Source of the DNA: Lamellibrachia satsuma
Taxonomy: Eukaryota > Annelida > Polychaeta > Sabellida > Siboglinidae
Direction of reading: 5' to 3'
Length of the DNA: 64,000 nucleotides
Assembly (NCBI GenBank): GCA_033239005.1
Contig: BSQZ01000101.1
Span: 833,501 to 897,500, forward strand
Shown: positions 13,160 to 25,349 of the stretch, one piece after another
Numbering within the stretch: the stretch's first letter is position 1
Layout: each line of letters starts with the position of its first letter
The notes under the pieces: generated by a model
What the model was told of the DNA's origin: nothing
Seen by the model: the letters and a program-made list of their open reading frames with translations, nothing else
Databases searched by the model: none
Program-made: the position numbers and the translations under genes

Positions 13160-14765
13160 ACGAACTTATTCTTCCTCTTGTTCCCTTGTGAGGTGGGCGC
13201 CTCAGTACTTAGTCTGTTCCGTCCTCTTGTTGCCTTGCGAGGTGGGTGCCACAACACTTAGTCTGTTCCGTCCTCTTGTTGCCTTGCGAGGTGGGAGCCA
13301 CAACACTTAGTCTGTTCCTTGCGAGGTGGGTGCCACAACACTTAGTCTGTTCCGTCCTCTTGTTGCCTTGCGAGGTGGGCGCCACAACACTTAGTCTGTT
13401 CCGTCCTCTTGTTGCCTTGCGGTTTGGGCGCCACAACACTTAGTCTGTTCCGTCCTCTTGTTACCTTGCGAGGTGGGCGCCACAACACTTAGTTTGTTCC
13501 GTCCTCTTGTTCCCTTGCGAGGTGGGTGCCACAACACTTAGTCTATTCCGTCCTCTTGTTGCCTTGCGAGGTGGGCGCCACAACACTTAGTTTGTTTCGT
13601 CCTCTTGTTCCCTTGCGAGGTGGGTGCCACAACACTTAGTCTGTTCCGTCCTCTTGTTGCCTTACGAGGTGGGTGCCACAACACTTAGTCTGTTCCGTCA
13701 TCTTGTTGCCTTGCGAGGTGGGTGCCACAACACTTAGTCTGTTCCGTCCTCTTGTTCTCTTGCGAGGTGGGTGCCACAACTCTTAGTATGTTCCGTCCTC
13801 TTGTTGCCTTGCGAGGTGGGCGCCTCAGCACTTAGTCTGTTCCGTTCTCTTGTTGCCTTGCGAGGTGGGCGCCTCAACAGTTAGTCTGTTCCGTCCTCTT
13901 GTTGCCTTGCGAGGTGGGCGCCTCAACAGTTAGTCTGTTCCGTCCTCTTGTTCTCTTGCGAGGTGGGCGCCACAACACTTAGTCTGTTCCGTCCTCTCGT
14001 TGCCTTGCGAGGTGGGCGCCTCAACACTTAGTCTGTTCCGTCCTCTTGTTGCCTTGCGAGGTGGGTGCCGCAACACTTAGTCTGTTCCGTCCTCTCGTTG
14101 CCTTGCGAGGTGGGCGCCTCAACACTTAGTCTGTTCCGTCCTCTTGTTCCTTTGCGAGGTGGGTGCCGCAACACTTAGTCTGTTCCGTCCTCTCGTTGCC
14201 TTGCGAGGTGGGCGCCTCAACACTTAGTCTGTTCCGTCCTCTTGTTGCCTTGCGAGGTGGGCGCCACAACACTTATTCTGTTCCGTCCTCTTGTTGCCTT
14301 GCGAGGTGGGCGCCACAACACTTAGTCTGTTCCGTCCTCTTGTTGCCTTGCGAGGTGGGCGCCACAACACTTATTCTGTTCCGTCCTCTTGTTGCCTTGC
14401 GAGGTGGGCGCCTCAACACTTAGTCTGTTCCGTCCTCTTGTTCCCTTGCGAGGTGGGCGCCACAACACTTAGTCTGTTCCGTCCTCTTGTTGCCTTGCGA
14501 GGTGGGCGCCACAACACTTAGTCTGTTCCGTCATCTTGTTCCCTTGCGAGGTGGGCGCCACAATACTTAGTCTGTTCCGTCCTCTTGTTGCCTTGCGAGG
14601 TGGTTGCCACAACTCTTTGTCTGTTTCGTCCTCTTGTTGCCTTGCGAGGTGGGCGCCTCAACACTTAGTCTGTTCTGTCCACTTGTTCCTTTGCGAGGTG
14701 GGCGCCACAACACTTAGTCTATTCCGTCCTCTTGTTAACTTGCGAGGTGGGCGCCACAACATACG
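13160..14765. repeat. 49-bp minisatellite, about 33 copies
   Basis: The unit of 49 bp contains GTTCCGTCCTCTTGTTGCC, then TTGCGAGGTGGGCGCCACAA and CACTTAGTCT. Variants are CGCCTC for CGCCAC, TTCCC or TTCTC for TTGCC, and GTGCCGCAACA. Variant blocks alternate, suggesting amplification of multi-unit segments. It is GC-rich against AT-rich surroundings. Its long open frames are by-products of the lack of stop codons in the unit. Confidence 0.95.
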
Positions 14766-14769
14766 TCAT

Positions 14770-16030
14770 AGTATGTCACCGTGCATCTCCCTTATAATCT
14801 GTGGATCTATCTTCCAGAATGTGCTCTTGCGTCTCAGACTCTACTCCACTGTCCCAGTACATCGACAGTCTCCCATTCCCTAACCCTGACTCCCAGTCTC
14901 GTAACATATGCCTCAATCTAGCCGAATATTACTCACCTAGAAGAGTGAATCCTAGTCCAAACAAACCAATATTTCAAAGAAACATTACGTCATCATTGCA
15001 AGTACAGATTTACTCTCAATAGGGGAACTACTTTGTGTAAACAATCGCTGAAAGATTGAGTAACAATCGAGGCTTCGCTCGAAATAGTTCGCCAAATTGA
15101 AATAAGACGTGAAACAAGAATTACAATATACAGCTACAATTTATTTTATAATAAATTTAATATTGGACTGAAACGTCAATATTTCAATTATTGTTGTTTA
15201 TTAAGAAATATTTCAATAAATTGGGTCAGCCAATTTTTAGAGATCCACAACGGGATTCTCAGTGAGGCAAACAATTGCAAAAAGAACAGTGACAGTTTTG
15301 TCAACATTAAATTGTGATCGCTAGATGGCGCCACAACTATATCGTTGTTCCTGCAAACGCAATACATTATGGAGCGAAGCCACAGGAAGTTTTCGATTAG
15401 GAAGTTTTCAATTTATTTTACACCCTGACTATTTTTAGGATTTCCATTCCACTTTCACAGCACGTTAAACTATATTTGTTAACGCTTTATGCTTCAATGA
15501 GAGCGAAGAAGATCGAGTGAGTGAGCAAACATATAATCCCACATTCTATGTGAAATTATTGAAAACTACACACCTTCTTTTCTTCAAAATCACTCCCACT
15601 CGATGCATCACTCAATTTCTGCCACGGCTGGTGATATATTTCAAATTATTGGTGCGTGTGGCATAGCGATCGCTGTATTGTTATACGAGAAGTCACCGAC
15701 TAACCATGTGCCATCCCTTGAAAACTCAAATGTCACAGAGCACAAACATAAATTGCACTTACTCATCCCCGTGCAAGTGCTTTAAGATATTCACACATAC
15801 ATCAGAACACATATTTTCCTATGGACTCGTTATAAGGGAAATAGTGGATGAATCCCAAATATGACGAAATATAGCGTGTTTGCTCTTTGACCACTTATAC
15901 GTTTTTCATTTGATTTTATGCATGCGTCATGAACACATGTGTCATGAACACATGTTTCATGAACACATGTGAAATGTGTAATTCAGCTCGTTTTTTTACA
16001 TTTGAAGGTAATCTGTATTAAACGGGATAC
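14770..16030. other. No gene seen
   Basis: Unique AT-rich DNA. A short 17-bp tandem repeat (TCATGAACACATGTG type, about three to four copies) is at about 15919-15975. I see no supported coding region. Confidence 0.5.
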
Positions 16031-16039
16031 GGTTCAATG

Positions 16040-16420
16040 ATAATCACTGACAGACGAGTGACAGACAATGACAACACACCAGAGACAGAAAAAGACCTAG
16101 GAGTTTAGTTTCGATCGCTCGTTGAAATTTCGCCAGCATATTGGCACTGTGGCGAAGAAAACAATATAGCGTTAGTGAGGCCAGATCTAGATTATGCTGA
16201 TTCCATTTAGAAACAAAAAAAGATAATTTATACAAGACACCCAGCAGACTCGACATAAGAAAATATACATTCGCAATCCAGGACTGGAATTACCTTCCAC
16301 AATCAGCCGTGAAAGCACCAAACAATGTATGCATTAAAAAAAGGAACCCAATTTTATTATTTATACAATATGCAAAAAAGGCAGGTTTCTCACATCTATT
16401 AATTTGGACGAATAAAGGAA
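16040..16420 (+). mobile_element. CR1-like LINE 3'-terminal coding remnant
   Basis: Plus-strand frames give TEKDLGV, FRQHIGTVAKKTI, RPDLDYADS and then IRKYTFAIQDWNYLPQSAV. These match the C-terminal part of CR1-group RT proteins (cf. RKYSFSQRVINEWNKLP in the element at 58 kb). Frames are broken. Confidence 0.75.
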
Positions 16421-16429
16421 TGTGTTTAT

Positions 16430-17480
16430 GAGGCTAAGAAAGCCTTATTACAGGCAGGCAAATAATTATATAAGTGTCAAAATAGTATAAGTTTAACATT
16501 TTTCGAATGCATCGTGTACGACTATGATATTTTACTTATAACTTACGACTGTGTTGTATAGCTAATTCGATTGGTACCGACATTACAGACAAACGTTCGG
16601 GTTTTCATGTCAGCCGGCATCCATGTTTTTCGATAATCGACGATTTGCTGACACCGAGGTATGTTCCATCATTAGCTCTCCGCGTACGGATTATTTAGAG
16701 TTTATATTCGTTGCATTCTCAAAGCGTTTTGTCGGTTGTCGCAACATGTGCTACAAAGTGGTGGATGCCCTTACTAATGCATGTATTTATTGGTTTTGTT
16801 TAGAAAGGGCTACACAGAAATGTGGTAGGCCTACGTTTCTAACGGGAGCGAACACTGAACTGGAACTTGGGGTGCAATGGTGTATTCTCATGGCAAAATT
16901 GTTGTGGCAAGCTATTAGTCTTCGTTGCTTAATTAAGTAAGTACAGTGAAAACAACTACTCATCATCAAGGAGGCTGGCAAATTAATGGAACAAGTATTT
17001 TACTGATTGCGTGGATGACAAATGTCTGCGAAAGCCAACAATGGATGAACAGTTGAAAAAACTGGAAGATCCACGCCGACACAAATATACATTGAAACTC
17101 CTTCGAAATTCCAGCACTAACATTAGGTGTCCTCCATTTCCACATCAAGTGTGTATTACACAATGCTAACATTGTTTACTGCTATTAGGACAATATTATT
17201 GTTTGACTCAGATCTGCGTGCAGTATTACGTATTTAAATATGACATGTAACAAAATATAAGAAAAAAAGAAGAACAATCATATTCTAACACTTGGATATT
17301 TGCGGACGGCTTCTTTTGCATCCGGGCTACGAATATCCGTTAAGAGGAGCTAAAACATAATAAATGCGTAAAACATAATAGATATGATATTTGATTGAAT
17401 CGATGACTAATTGTGCGGAAAATGTTCAAACAACATAATGACTTTTTCTGGGTCTTATTCCAAGTGGCAGGTCCTTGGAT
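16430..17480. other. No gene seen
   Basis: AT-rich DNA. The open frame at 16623-16940 has no recognisable motif, and I do not call it as a gene. Confidence 0.45.
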
Positions 17481-17489
17481 ATGTTCACG

Positions 17490-18060
17490 TTTTCTACGTT
17501 CTATCCGCCATTTTGTGTTTCTCTATATCCGGCATTTGGTCTTTCTCTATATCCGCCATTTTGTCTTTCTCTATATGCTCCATTTTGCCTTTCTCTTTAT
17601 CCGACTTTTCGTTTGTTGCCAGGTTCTTTATTTCGCTTCTTGATATCCTCCACAAGTTTCTTCTTGTATCAACTCGAGTACCAGATTCCTTGCTTGCTGT
17701 TAAGTCATATTCATTCGTTCTACCTCTTCCATATCTACTGCCAGTAGCTTTAGTGTTAGTGAATGCGACATTTACCCTTCCTACTCTCATCTTGACGTCT
17801 TTACCACAACGACCATTTCCTTGGATGATACTCCCCGAGATTTGAAGCTGTTTCACATGTACCATTTTTGTGTTACTGTACCTCAATATAATGGTTATGT
17901 ATATTCCTTCCCGTGATCTTTGCTATCTTCCTTTGTCTTTTACGCATTGACCTGTATTCCCAAATTATCCACCTGTAAGTTTTTTCATCATTTTCTGCAT
18001 TCCAACTTCTGAACTAGCCATAACTGCCATATCACCTGCATACGTTACTGTATTATCCAA
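17490..18060 (-). mobile_element. LINE reverse-transcriptase C-terminal fragment (RTE/Craft-like)
   Basis: Read on the minus strand the order is VTYAGDMAVMASSEVGMQ (a degenerate F/YADD-type block), LQISGSIIQGNGRCGKDVKM and RVGRVNVAF. This resembles the RT tail of RTE-like or Craft-like LINEs (LGS.I..DG.C..DV..RIG.A..AF). Stops interrupt it. Near its downstream end a 24-bp unit encoding MADIEKDK is repeated about four times (about 17515-17610). Confidence 0.72.
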
Positions 18061-18139
18061 TTGTCAACATATTATTTTATTGTTAAGTCAAACATGTTGT
18101 CTAAAATATATTACAATATCATATTTGTCTACATAACTA

Positions 18140-18440
18140 CTTAGAGATCCATGCCTTGAAGTGGTCTGACCGTGTGGTTCATTTACCTCTTTTACCGTCA
18201 ACCACAGTGAAAGAGGCAGAGGAAGACCAAGAGCCACTTGGACAGGCAACATCAAGACATGGATAGGGACATGAAATATGACGATCTGATGAGAAAGGCA
18301 CAACGCAAACAGGAGTGACGATTCAAGATAGCAGACTGTCCGAAAGAGGACATGGCATGATGAAGGTGATGACGATGATGGCGATAATGATGATAATGGT
18401 GTTGACGGTGACGGTGACGACAATAACGACGATGGTGCCG
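18140..18440 (+). mobile_element. LINE 3' end fragment with trinucleotide-rich tail
   Basis: The plus strand encodes RGRPRATWTGNIKTWIG, the typical C-terminal RGRPxxxWxDNIxxW motif of RTE-like and related LINEs. A GATGATGACG-rich tail follows up to about 18440. Its orientation is opposite to the fragment at 17490-18060. Confidence 0.7.
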
Positions 18441-18893
18441 ATGATGATCATATACTTTTCAAAATAACTTATATATTATCAATGACCGTGTTGAACTTAT
18501 TGCAGGTTTGTACGAGCATTTTAATCATATATATACAAAGAAACTTGGACGTGTCCATCACACCACCGGTAATCTCGTTGCCGTGACAGTAAACAACAGA
18601 AAACAGAATGTTTCATTGGTTTCACGACCAGAAACGGCTGACAGCATGAGTCTATCACAGACAGTCAAGTTGCGTTTAATCGATATTCGTTAGCAACAGT
18701 TCGCTATTTGATGCCGCCAGCAGAATCCAAGTGTCAGTCATCTGACATTTTGCTTTCGACAATTGTCATCCGACTGCATCAGGAGTGACCGCTCTAGAGT
18801 GCGCGACAGTGAACGTCACAGCTGGAGAGTGAAGATGCTGCTGCGCCGTTCGACCACGCCGAGGTGTCCACCACCTCTGCAACCCCCAGAATT

Positions 18894-18948
18894 ATGCTTC
18901 TACTTCGAGCTCTGCTCTGCGTTTGGGCAATGGCGGCCACTTCAGAAG
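18894..18948 (+). CDS. Possible first coding exon with signal peptide
   Basis: An ATG opens MLLLRALLCVWAMAATSE, a good signal-peptide-like start (short hydrophobic core, small residues before a putative cleavage after MAA or ATS). It runs directly into a consensus donor GAAG|GTAAGT. The upstream 150 bp is relatively GC-rich. No downstream exon of the same gene could be identified, so the product is unknown and this may be an orphan or decayed exon. Confidence 0.4.
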
Positions 18949-18949
18949 G

Positions 18950-20870
18950 TAAGTTGTTTTATAGTTGTGCTTCTTCGATTTATGCTTTCACTCGTTTCAT
19001 TTTAGAATAATTTCACAAAATATCAAACCTATCTAGTGTACGTTACGACATGTTTAATCTTTTCTACAAATGTGTTATTTGGGTCTTGATGATTTTTGTA
19101 TGTTTATTGTAAAAAACCCTAATTCTATTTTTACACATATGCTGTGTCAAAATAGAATTTTATTTTGATTTGATTTGAAAAACTCTCGATTTTTAGACAA
19201 TGCAGACACACTTCTATACTGACTTTTATAGCGGAATGACATGCAAATTTGGCCACATAGTCCGTAACCTCCGATGCAATAATGTTTCATTAATACAAAA
19301 CAATGTAAAACACGTATATTGCGCTACAATCCTCGGCAGCGCCCCACAACAAGAGGGTTAAGCAGTTTCTAATCGATAAACAGTTTCAGTTATGAACAGT
19401 TGGAATTATAGGCTGGAGAGCTGCGGAGAGTTAATATGTTTGCTCTCCAAACTAATGTCACGCCTCCGTCCTCGGGGGAGGGGGGAGGTTCGGGGGTTCG
19501 AAAGAATGTATCCATGAAATCGCCAGCTGATTGTGTACGCCCGAACCCCTTTATCTAAACGAAGAGGACGCACATTAATGTCACCGTTATAACATCGAAA
19601 TACATAACTTTAGAGCCAAATCTTTTGGAGTCAGCAACTCGAGTCTTGTGATTTGTGACGAGTTTTGGAAAATTATTCCAATCGAGACTTTTCTGAACTT
19701 TGAATAAAATTGAGTTATTAACAAATCAGTATTCGATTTAAATGTAGACATGGCAGTTCGGCTCGATTAAGGTTGTTAGCCTCTTCTTAAATATCAAGTT
19801 AACGACAAATTATATCAAGTAAAATTTGACGGTGACGACTTCTCAAACGCGCTCGGGATGTATAGGCACTGAGATATAATGCTAATCCAGTTCGCCGTAA
19901 TGTATGACACATATGAAAAGGAAAGGAATATACAAGTGATTCCGTTTGTAGACGGCGGTGCAAACTGACCTGTCTTCTCCGATCGATGTAGCTCGCAGCA
20001 GTTAGCTAATAACGGCGCAGTTAAAGCCAAATAGCAAATATTGTTTCTTTCCAATTTCTTGATTCAAGCCCGTCTTCTGGGGGTTCGAGGGGTTCGGGAT
20101 GTTCGGGGGGATCAGGGGGTTCGGGAGGTTCGGGGGGTTCGGGGGGTTCGAACGAATCCTTTTATGAGAGAATTGTCTGCAACAATGCAACATTTTAAAG
20201 AACTCATCCCAGAGGCCAGAACTCGGCAGCCGATGAATGTACGCGCGTGTCGTGGTATAACCTGGAACTGTTGTCTTCAAAGCTGGTTCGTTATCCTATT
20301 TTTCTTCGCATATCGAGTCCTATTTTCTACGTATTCGCACTGCTGACATTTGCATAGTCTGTAGACAATTTGTTTCAATTATTTATCGTCCTCTTTGAAA
20401 ATTAAATTTCTTGTATACAATCTCACTTTCTTATCTAACGGTATATTATATACTCTCTTTCTTCGCCTTACCGTTCGTTTGAGACAAAGTACGGCATATT
20501 CAATTGCCATACTCATTCAGTTTTGACAACGCGAAAAACTATTAGATCTCCTCATCTCTGGTGTTATTGAACCGATTTGTTCTATAAATGTTTTTTCCTG
20601 CGTAACTAAGGTATATCCGTTTTTATCAACTTGTTCTCCTCTGGATTCTGTCAAGCGCATGTGGCCTCCTCTTCTTGTCGAGTTATGTTTAGAAATATGA
20701 TACACAATTAGCTCTTTTTATAAGTTATGGTTTCTTAATCAACCAAAGAACCTGATTAAGATTTGAAGCTACAAACCCACACGTTTGCAGCTTCACACAT
20801 TTTATTTTCCCAATCACCTTTTCTAAACACGTTTGTTTTCGTCCGCTAATTTGAGTACTTTGCTTGTTAT
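18950..20870. other. No gene seen; contains a GGTTCGGGG simple repeat
   Basis: Mostly unique AT-rich DNA. A roughly 9-bp G-rich repeat (GGTTCGGGG type, about eight copies) is at about 20077-20152, and a similar short stretch is at about 19478-19500. Open frames across it (NPPNPPNLP) are repeat artefacts. Confidence 0.6.
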
Positions 20871-20874
20871 ATCA

Positions 20875-20984
<110 letters not shown>

Positions 20985-21189
20985 TTAAGAATAATTTATG
21001 TCTTAATACTTATAGTAGACCCGTCTATATTATTTATTGACGACGATGTTACAGTTACCAGTTTCTATTCTGGACTTGTATTGACCCCCTATGCTCCACA
21101 ACCCAGCATTCGAACGCCAATTATGTCAACATCATTTCCCTTTTGTTCATGGAAACCATGTATGGGTGTACAACACACTCGCATACACG

Positions 21190-21248
21190 TGTACGTACGT
21201 GCGTGCGTGCGTGCGTGCGTGCATGCGTGTGTGTGTGTGTGTGTGTGC
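21190..21248. repeat. (CGTG)n/(GT)n microsatellite
   Basis: A TACGTGCGTGCGTG run passes into (GT)n, a potential Z-DNA-forming alternating purine-pyrimidine tract. Confidence 0.9.
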
Positions 21249-21249
21249 G

Positions 21250-22365
21250 TCATTGACATTGCCATTATTGGAGCCAAAATATCGTGTCGCTGCCCGAGTG
21301 TGGCAACGGTAGGGTTTACCGGCATAAACACTGATTCATAGTATCATATAGTGTAATTGTTGTACTGCCGCACTGCTTTGGTTGTCCTTTTCCCACTACT
21401 CCCTAGTTATCAGGTTATTTAGCATTATTATGCCCTGTAATTTGTGGACACCTTTATCTAGGGCATGCAGCTTCATAATTACCCAGCATACATTGCATGC
21501 ATAAAGTTGGGGAACGCCGGCAATGGCTAAAAAACGTTATCGCTTTGCGTTCAAAGTCAGTTATAAAGATAGCTTTTTATACTAGACAAATATAAGGGAG
21601 TAGGTTTTGGCATTAGTTATTTTGAAAAAGATTTACTGCTAGATAAGAATGTAATTTCAAATACTAAACAAACTGACTCTGAATATGACATTCAGTTAAC
21701 GTGATAGTGGCTTAAACAACTACGCCAAATACAGATGATTCTTGGAATACATTTCGGAAACAAATTAAGGTTGTAGTCAAACTAATATTATTTAGCTTGA
21801 ACAGTCCTTAAAGAGACGCAAAGCAGCTGACTCATGCGTGGTGCAGTAAACCCACATTGGACCAAGAAACTAAGCTGTTGATTAGTAATGGCAAATCTTG
21901 GGGCACCTCACGTTGATCTTGGTGTCTCCGTCCATTCAGAACGGTAACCGCGCCGCAGTGCAACATACATGCATAACAGCAGATTACCAACCACTTGAAA
22001 TAATGAGTGTGATGATACGGTTGATGTGGAAGCGAGCTTACATAGCAATTAGGGCCAGAACGATACACTGCTTCACGATACGGTACATATAGCGATACAG
22101 AGTTCACGATAAGATACGTGTCGCGATACAGACTACATTGACTAGAATGATACAACAACAGTAAAACACGTGTATTTATCACGTGGACAAAGCAACACCG
22201 GTGTATCGTTCCGGCCCTAATAGCAATGTAGTTTCTTTAGATGATTTAGCAGTTTTGTGTCGTTTCAATTCATGAAACAATATACGTAGCATTTCGTTAT
22301 GTGAGGCCATGCAATGCACAGTGAGTAGTTTGTGTACGATATAAAATTTACTTAATTTGTTGTCT
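21250..22365. other. No gene seen
   Basis: Unique DNA. A direct/inverted pair of GATACGG-type motifs occurs around 22015-22135 (ACGATACGGTACATATAGCG), without a recognisable element. Confidence 0.45.
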
Positions 22366-22368
22366 TAC

Positions 22369-22500
22369 CTTGGTCTTCACCATTTTTATTTCTTAAACTC
22401 TTCTATAATTGGCCTCAGCAACTCGAGTAATAGCTGGGCAGCATCCTCTTGTAGCAATGTTCCGTTTGCCCTCTTTGTATGCCTCTCTATTGCTTCCAAT
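22369..22500 (-). CDS. Possible orphan exon
   Basis: The stretch is bounded on the minus strand by TCTTAAAG| and ACCAAG|GTAAGA. One frame is open for about 37 codons (EAIERHTKRANGTLLQEDAA, then an amphipathic LLLELLRPIIEEF) and ends in TAA before the donor. The splice sites are good, but coding is unproven because the stop lies upstream of the donor. No family recognised. Confidence 0.25.
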
Positions 22501-22559
22501 CTTTAAGAGAACAATTTACATTTAGGATTACATTTAGGATATATATGAATAGATGCTAC

Positions 22560-23100
22560 TGTGAAGTGAGGCTGGAGTAGACTCTCCAGGGCGCAAGCCT
22601 GGGCAAGAGTTACGAGATCCTGGGTTGCCCAGTCATCAGGATCCCTCTCTCGGCCTTACCGGTGGGATCCAAAGGAATGCGAAGCATGACGTTTGGCACC
22701 AGCTTGGCTGCAGGAGCTGCCGGAAAAGTGACAACGTGATAACCAGACCGTCTTCGGGGCTCCACTCCGGATTTGTGTAGGGTTTACTTCCTAGCCTTCC
22801 CCATGAGAGGGTATAGCCGCAAGGCAGCGGAGGTTTGAAATAAGAGTTTACCTTCTCCTAGGCGGGCGACCAGTCAAGGTTAACGAGCCCCGTCTGCCCG
22901 ACGTTTCTGGTTTTAAGGCGCCAGATATCCGTCTTTGTCCCTTTTCCTGTCAGTAAAAACAGTTCTGCCGCAAGAAGGCCAGGAGCTGGACTGGACTGTC
23001 AGAGGCTTTACGAGAGGCACGCCGTTGGGGCATTTTATAAGTAGTGAAAGCTTATCCGCACACACCCACCCCGGCTTAACAGTATTGGAACCCTCGTAAC
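22560..23100. mobile_element. GC-rich island, probably a decayed dispersed element
   Basis: About 540 bp of clearly higher GC than its surroundings (AGGCGGGCGACCAGTCAAGG, AACGAGCCCCGTCTGCCCGA, GGTATAGCCGCAAGGCAGCGG). It has no open frame of note. Composition and sharp edges suggest an inserted repeat such as a LINE 5' region or SINE, but I cannot name the family. Confidence 0.4.
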
Positions 23101-23205
23101 TGCCGTCTCTCGTGTTAGTTCCACACTGTGAAGATTCTACATTGCATTAATAATTACATTATGACATGCCTTATTATTAGTACTATCATTCATCTACAGT
23201 AACTG

Positions 23206-23409
23206 CCAAGACCTTGACCAAAGAACAACATTGTAGCTGTGGTGTAAAAGACCTTGACCAAAGAACAACATTGTAGCTGTGGTGTAAAAGACCTTGACCA
23301 AAGAACAACATTGTAGCTGTGGTGTAAAAGACCTTGACCAAAGAACAACATTGTAGCTGTGGTGTAAAAGACCTTGACCAAATAACAACATTGTAGCTGT
23401 GGTGTAAAA
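23206..23409. repeat. 40-bp minisatellite, five copies
   Basis: Five almost perfect copies of a 40-bp unit (ACCTTGACCAAAGAACAACA, TTGTAGCTGTGGTGTAAAAG). One substitution is in the fifth copy (AAATAACA), so the array is young. Confidence 0.95.
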
Positions 23410-23466
23410 TCAGTCACCGAGACCATTAATTGTCTCATTTGGTGCATCTGACGTTTGCATTTTTGA

Positions 23467-23757
23467 GTGATCGCATTTAAGACAAACCGTCTAAGTGGAT
23501 CATATTACAGTGTTATCCGGCCAGTTGGTTCCCCAAAGCGAAACGGTATGCGGAAACATGACAAAAGGATTAATGAAGCCATTGATACCTACCGGGTTAT
23601 GCATGGTGCTCGAGTTGAAGCCGGGAGGAGGTCGGTTGTGGCAAGGCGGAGGCAGTCATCGACTGTACGTTTAAATCTTCTCAAGAATAACGCCGAATTA
23701 GACATTCCCTCTAGGCGCTCTTGTGCTCCTTGGATGCGGCGAGGAGGCATTTCTTAA
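23467..23757 (+). CDS. Unrecognised basic ORF
   Basis: The open frame encodes 96 residues rich in Arg (GRRSVVARRRQSSTVRL). A possible acceptor (ATATTACAG) lies inside at about 23509, so an exon could start there and end at the TAA at 23755. No family recognised. It could be an exon of an unknown gene or part of a mobile element. Low confidence. Confidence 0.2.
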   Translation: MIAFKTNRLSGSYYSVIRPVGSPKRNGMRKHDKRINEAIDTYRVMHGARVEAGRRSVVARRRQSSTVRLNLLKNNAELDIPSRRSCAPWMRRGGIS

Positions 23758-23879
23758 TGTACGTTAAACGGGATGTTGCCAGCGTATAGTTATTTTCGTA
23801 CGTAGGCCTATTACTGTAAATTACCGCCGTTTATTGTTCATAATGCGTAACTAAGACTAACTTTCACTGGTTCACCATC

Positions 23880-24016
23880 TGATGCGTAGCTAAAGGAGAT
23901 GTCTTTGGTTGACATATCAACGCGTTACCATCTAATTCAACGCGTAACTATCTTCGCTTTGTCATTGGTTGATATATCAACGCGTTACTGTTTAATTCAA
24001 CGCGTAACTATCTCCG
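23880..24016. repeat. Two-copy repeat of about 63 bp with AACGCGTTA motifs
   Basis: The unit TTGGTTGAYATATCAACGCG, TTAC..., ATTCAACGCGTAACTATCT occurs twice. Each unit holds an internal inverted pair (CAACGCGTTA and TTCAACGCGTAA). Confidence 0.8.
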
Positions 24017-24269
24017 CGCTTATGGCCTTATCGGCCTGCCATTGCACTCGTCGAGTTGACACTTTGGAATAACAGGCGACAAGGTGGTGGGATGCGATCG
24101 GTCAAAAGCGTCATGGAAAAGGCGTTGTTGCCACGATCATATCAGTTACTAAAAGAACACGGAAACGGCGAAATTAATATCAAATTGAAAAACGACACCA
24201 TTTATATAATACATAAACACAGATGTTACATAGTTGGCCTATTAATTGGCACACGTTACGTTTATTGAA

Positions 24270-24860
24270 CCCTGTGGGCCAGTCCGTGACAGACCAGCTG
24301 CTCCTAGTAGAACGCAAAGCTAAACACTTGTGGGGAGCACGAGCTTTTACTGTCTCCGCAGCAAAGGTCTGGCATGCGTTTCCAAACAATATCAGAGCTA
24401 CGGCAAACGACCGTCACCTTCAAAACAGCCACGAAAACACATCTCTTCAAAATGAACTTAAAATTAGACTTTCGGACATTTGATACAGAGACATTGACTT
24501 TTTGAATTTAACAAATGTTCTTTCTATACTATTTGTGATAATGAGTTTTGGAATTTTTATTATACTGATTTTCTGCTATCCATGATAATGATTTTAGATT
24601 ATTTATTATATTAATCTTATAATGGATATTGATTTTTAGAAAAGCACTTATAACGATCTTAAATTATTTTGATAATGATCTTATAATATTTACTGATTTT
24701 ATGATATATATGATACTAATTGTACAATCTTATGACACTGATCTTAAATTGATATTTCGAATAATGGTTAAATTATATGAAGCGTCATGAGCGCCTTATT
24801 TGGCGGATATCGGCGCTATATTGACGTTGTTATTATTATTATAATTATTGAAACATTGGA
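24270..24860 (+). mobile_element. LINE 3'-terminal fragment (CR1/L2-like)
   Basis: The plus strand encodes LLLVERKAKHLWGARAFTV, SAAKVWHAFPNNIRATAND and then a degraded tail, corresponding to the terminal GxRAFSxAAPxxWNxLPxxIR motif of CR1/L2-group RT proteins. An AT-rich 3' UTR and a TTATTATTATTATAATTATT tail end at about 24848. Confidence 0.8.
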
Positions 24861-24879
24861 CCTAGCATCGGTAGAACGA

Positions 24880-25210
24880 GGATGAGGTCGATTTTGGCAA
24901 TTGTAGTTTCTCGGTCCCCTCGTTTCTCTCTCTCAGTACCACTTCTTAAATCATTGCAATGGCTCCCTGTTCGATATCGCATTACCGGTATTTTTAAGAT
25001 ATGTACCTATCAAGCCCTTTCATCGAAGCAACCAGTATATTTACATTCAGTTCTCACTCATGCAAGACAGCCTAGACAGCGTAGATCATCTAATTATTAT
25101 ATAATAATCTACTTTTTGTTCCCAGCATTAAGACAAATGTCGGAACTAACGCTTTTTCGGTTGCTGCACCGACTCTGTAGAACTCACTCCCTGTTAGGGT
25201 TAAGTATGTA
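24880..25210 (+). mobile_element. Second LINE 3'-terminal fragment (L2/CR1-like), truncated by a (TA)n array
   Basis: The plus strand encodes VPLLKSLQWLPVRYRITGIF, KICTYQALSSKQPVYLHSVL and THARQPRQRRSSN, then in other frames PALRQM and AAPTL*NSLP. This is the conserved LKSLHWLPVRYRIxFK block and terminal segment of L2-type LINEs. Frameshifts are present. The element ends against the microsatellite at 25213. Confidence 0.85.

Positions 25211-25349
<139 letters not shown>

Noticed and set aside
13209..14883. Open frames in the 49-bp array (CCGTHLARQQEDGTD-type peptides)
   Set aside because: Repeat artefact, open on both strands.
17411..17845. Plus-strand hydrophobic 144-codon ORF (SISGIWSFSISAIL-type)
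   Set aside because: Antisense of the LINE fragment and its 24-bp repeat; the hydrophobic pattern is produced by the repeat.
21081..21341. Cys/Val-rich ORF RACVRACVHACVCV
   Set aside because: Translation of a GTGC/GT microsatellite.
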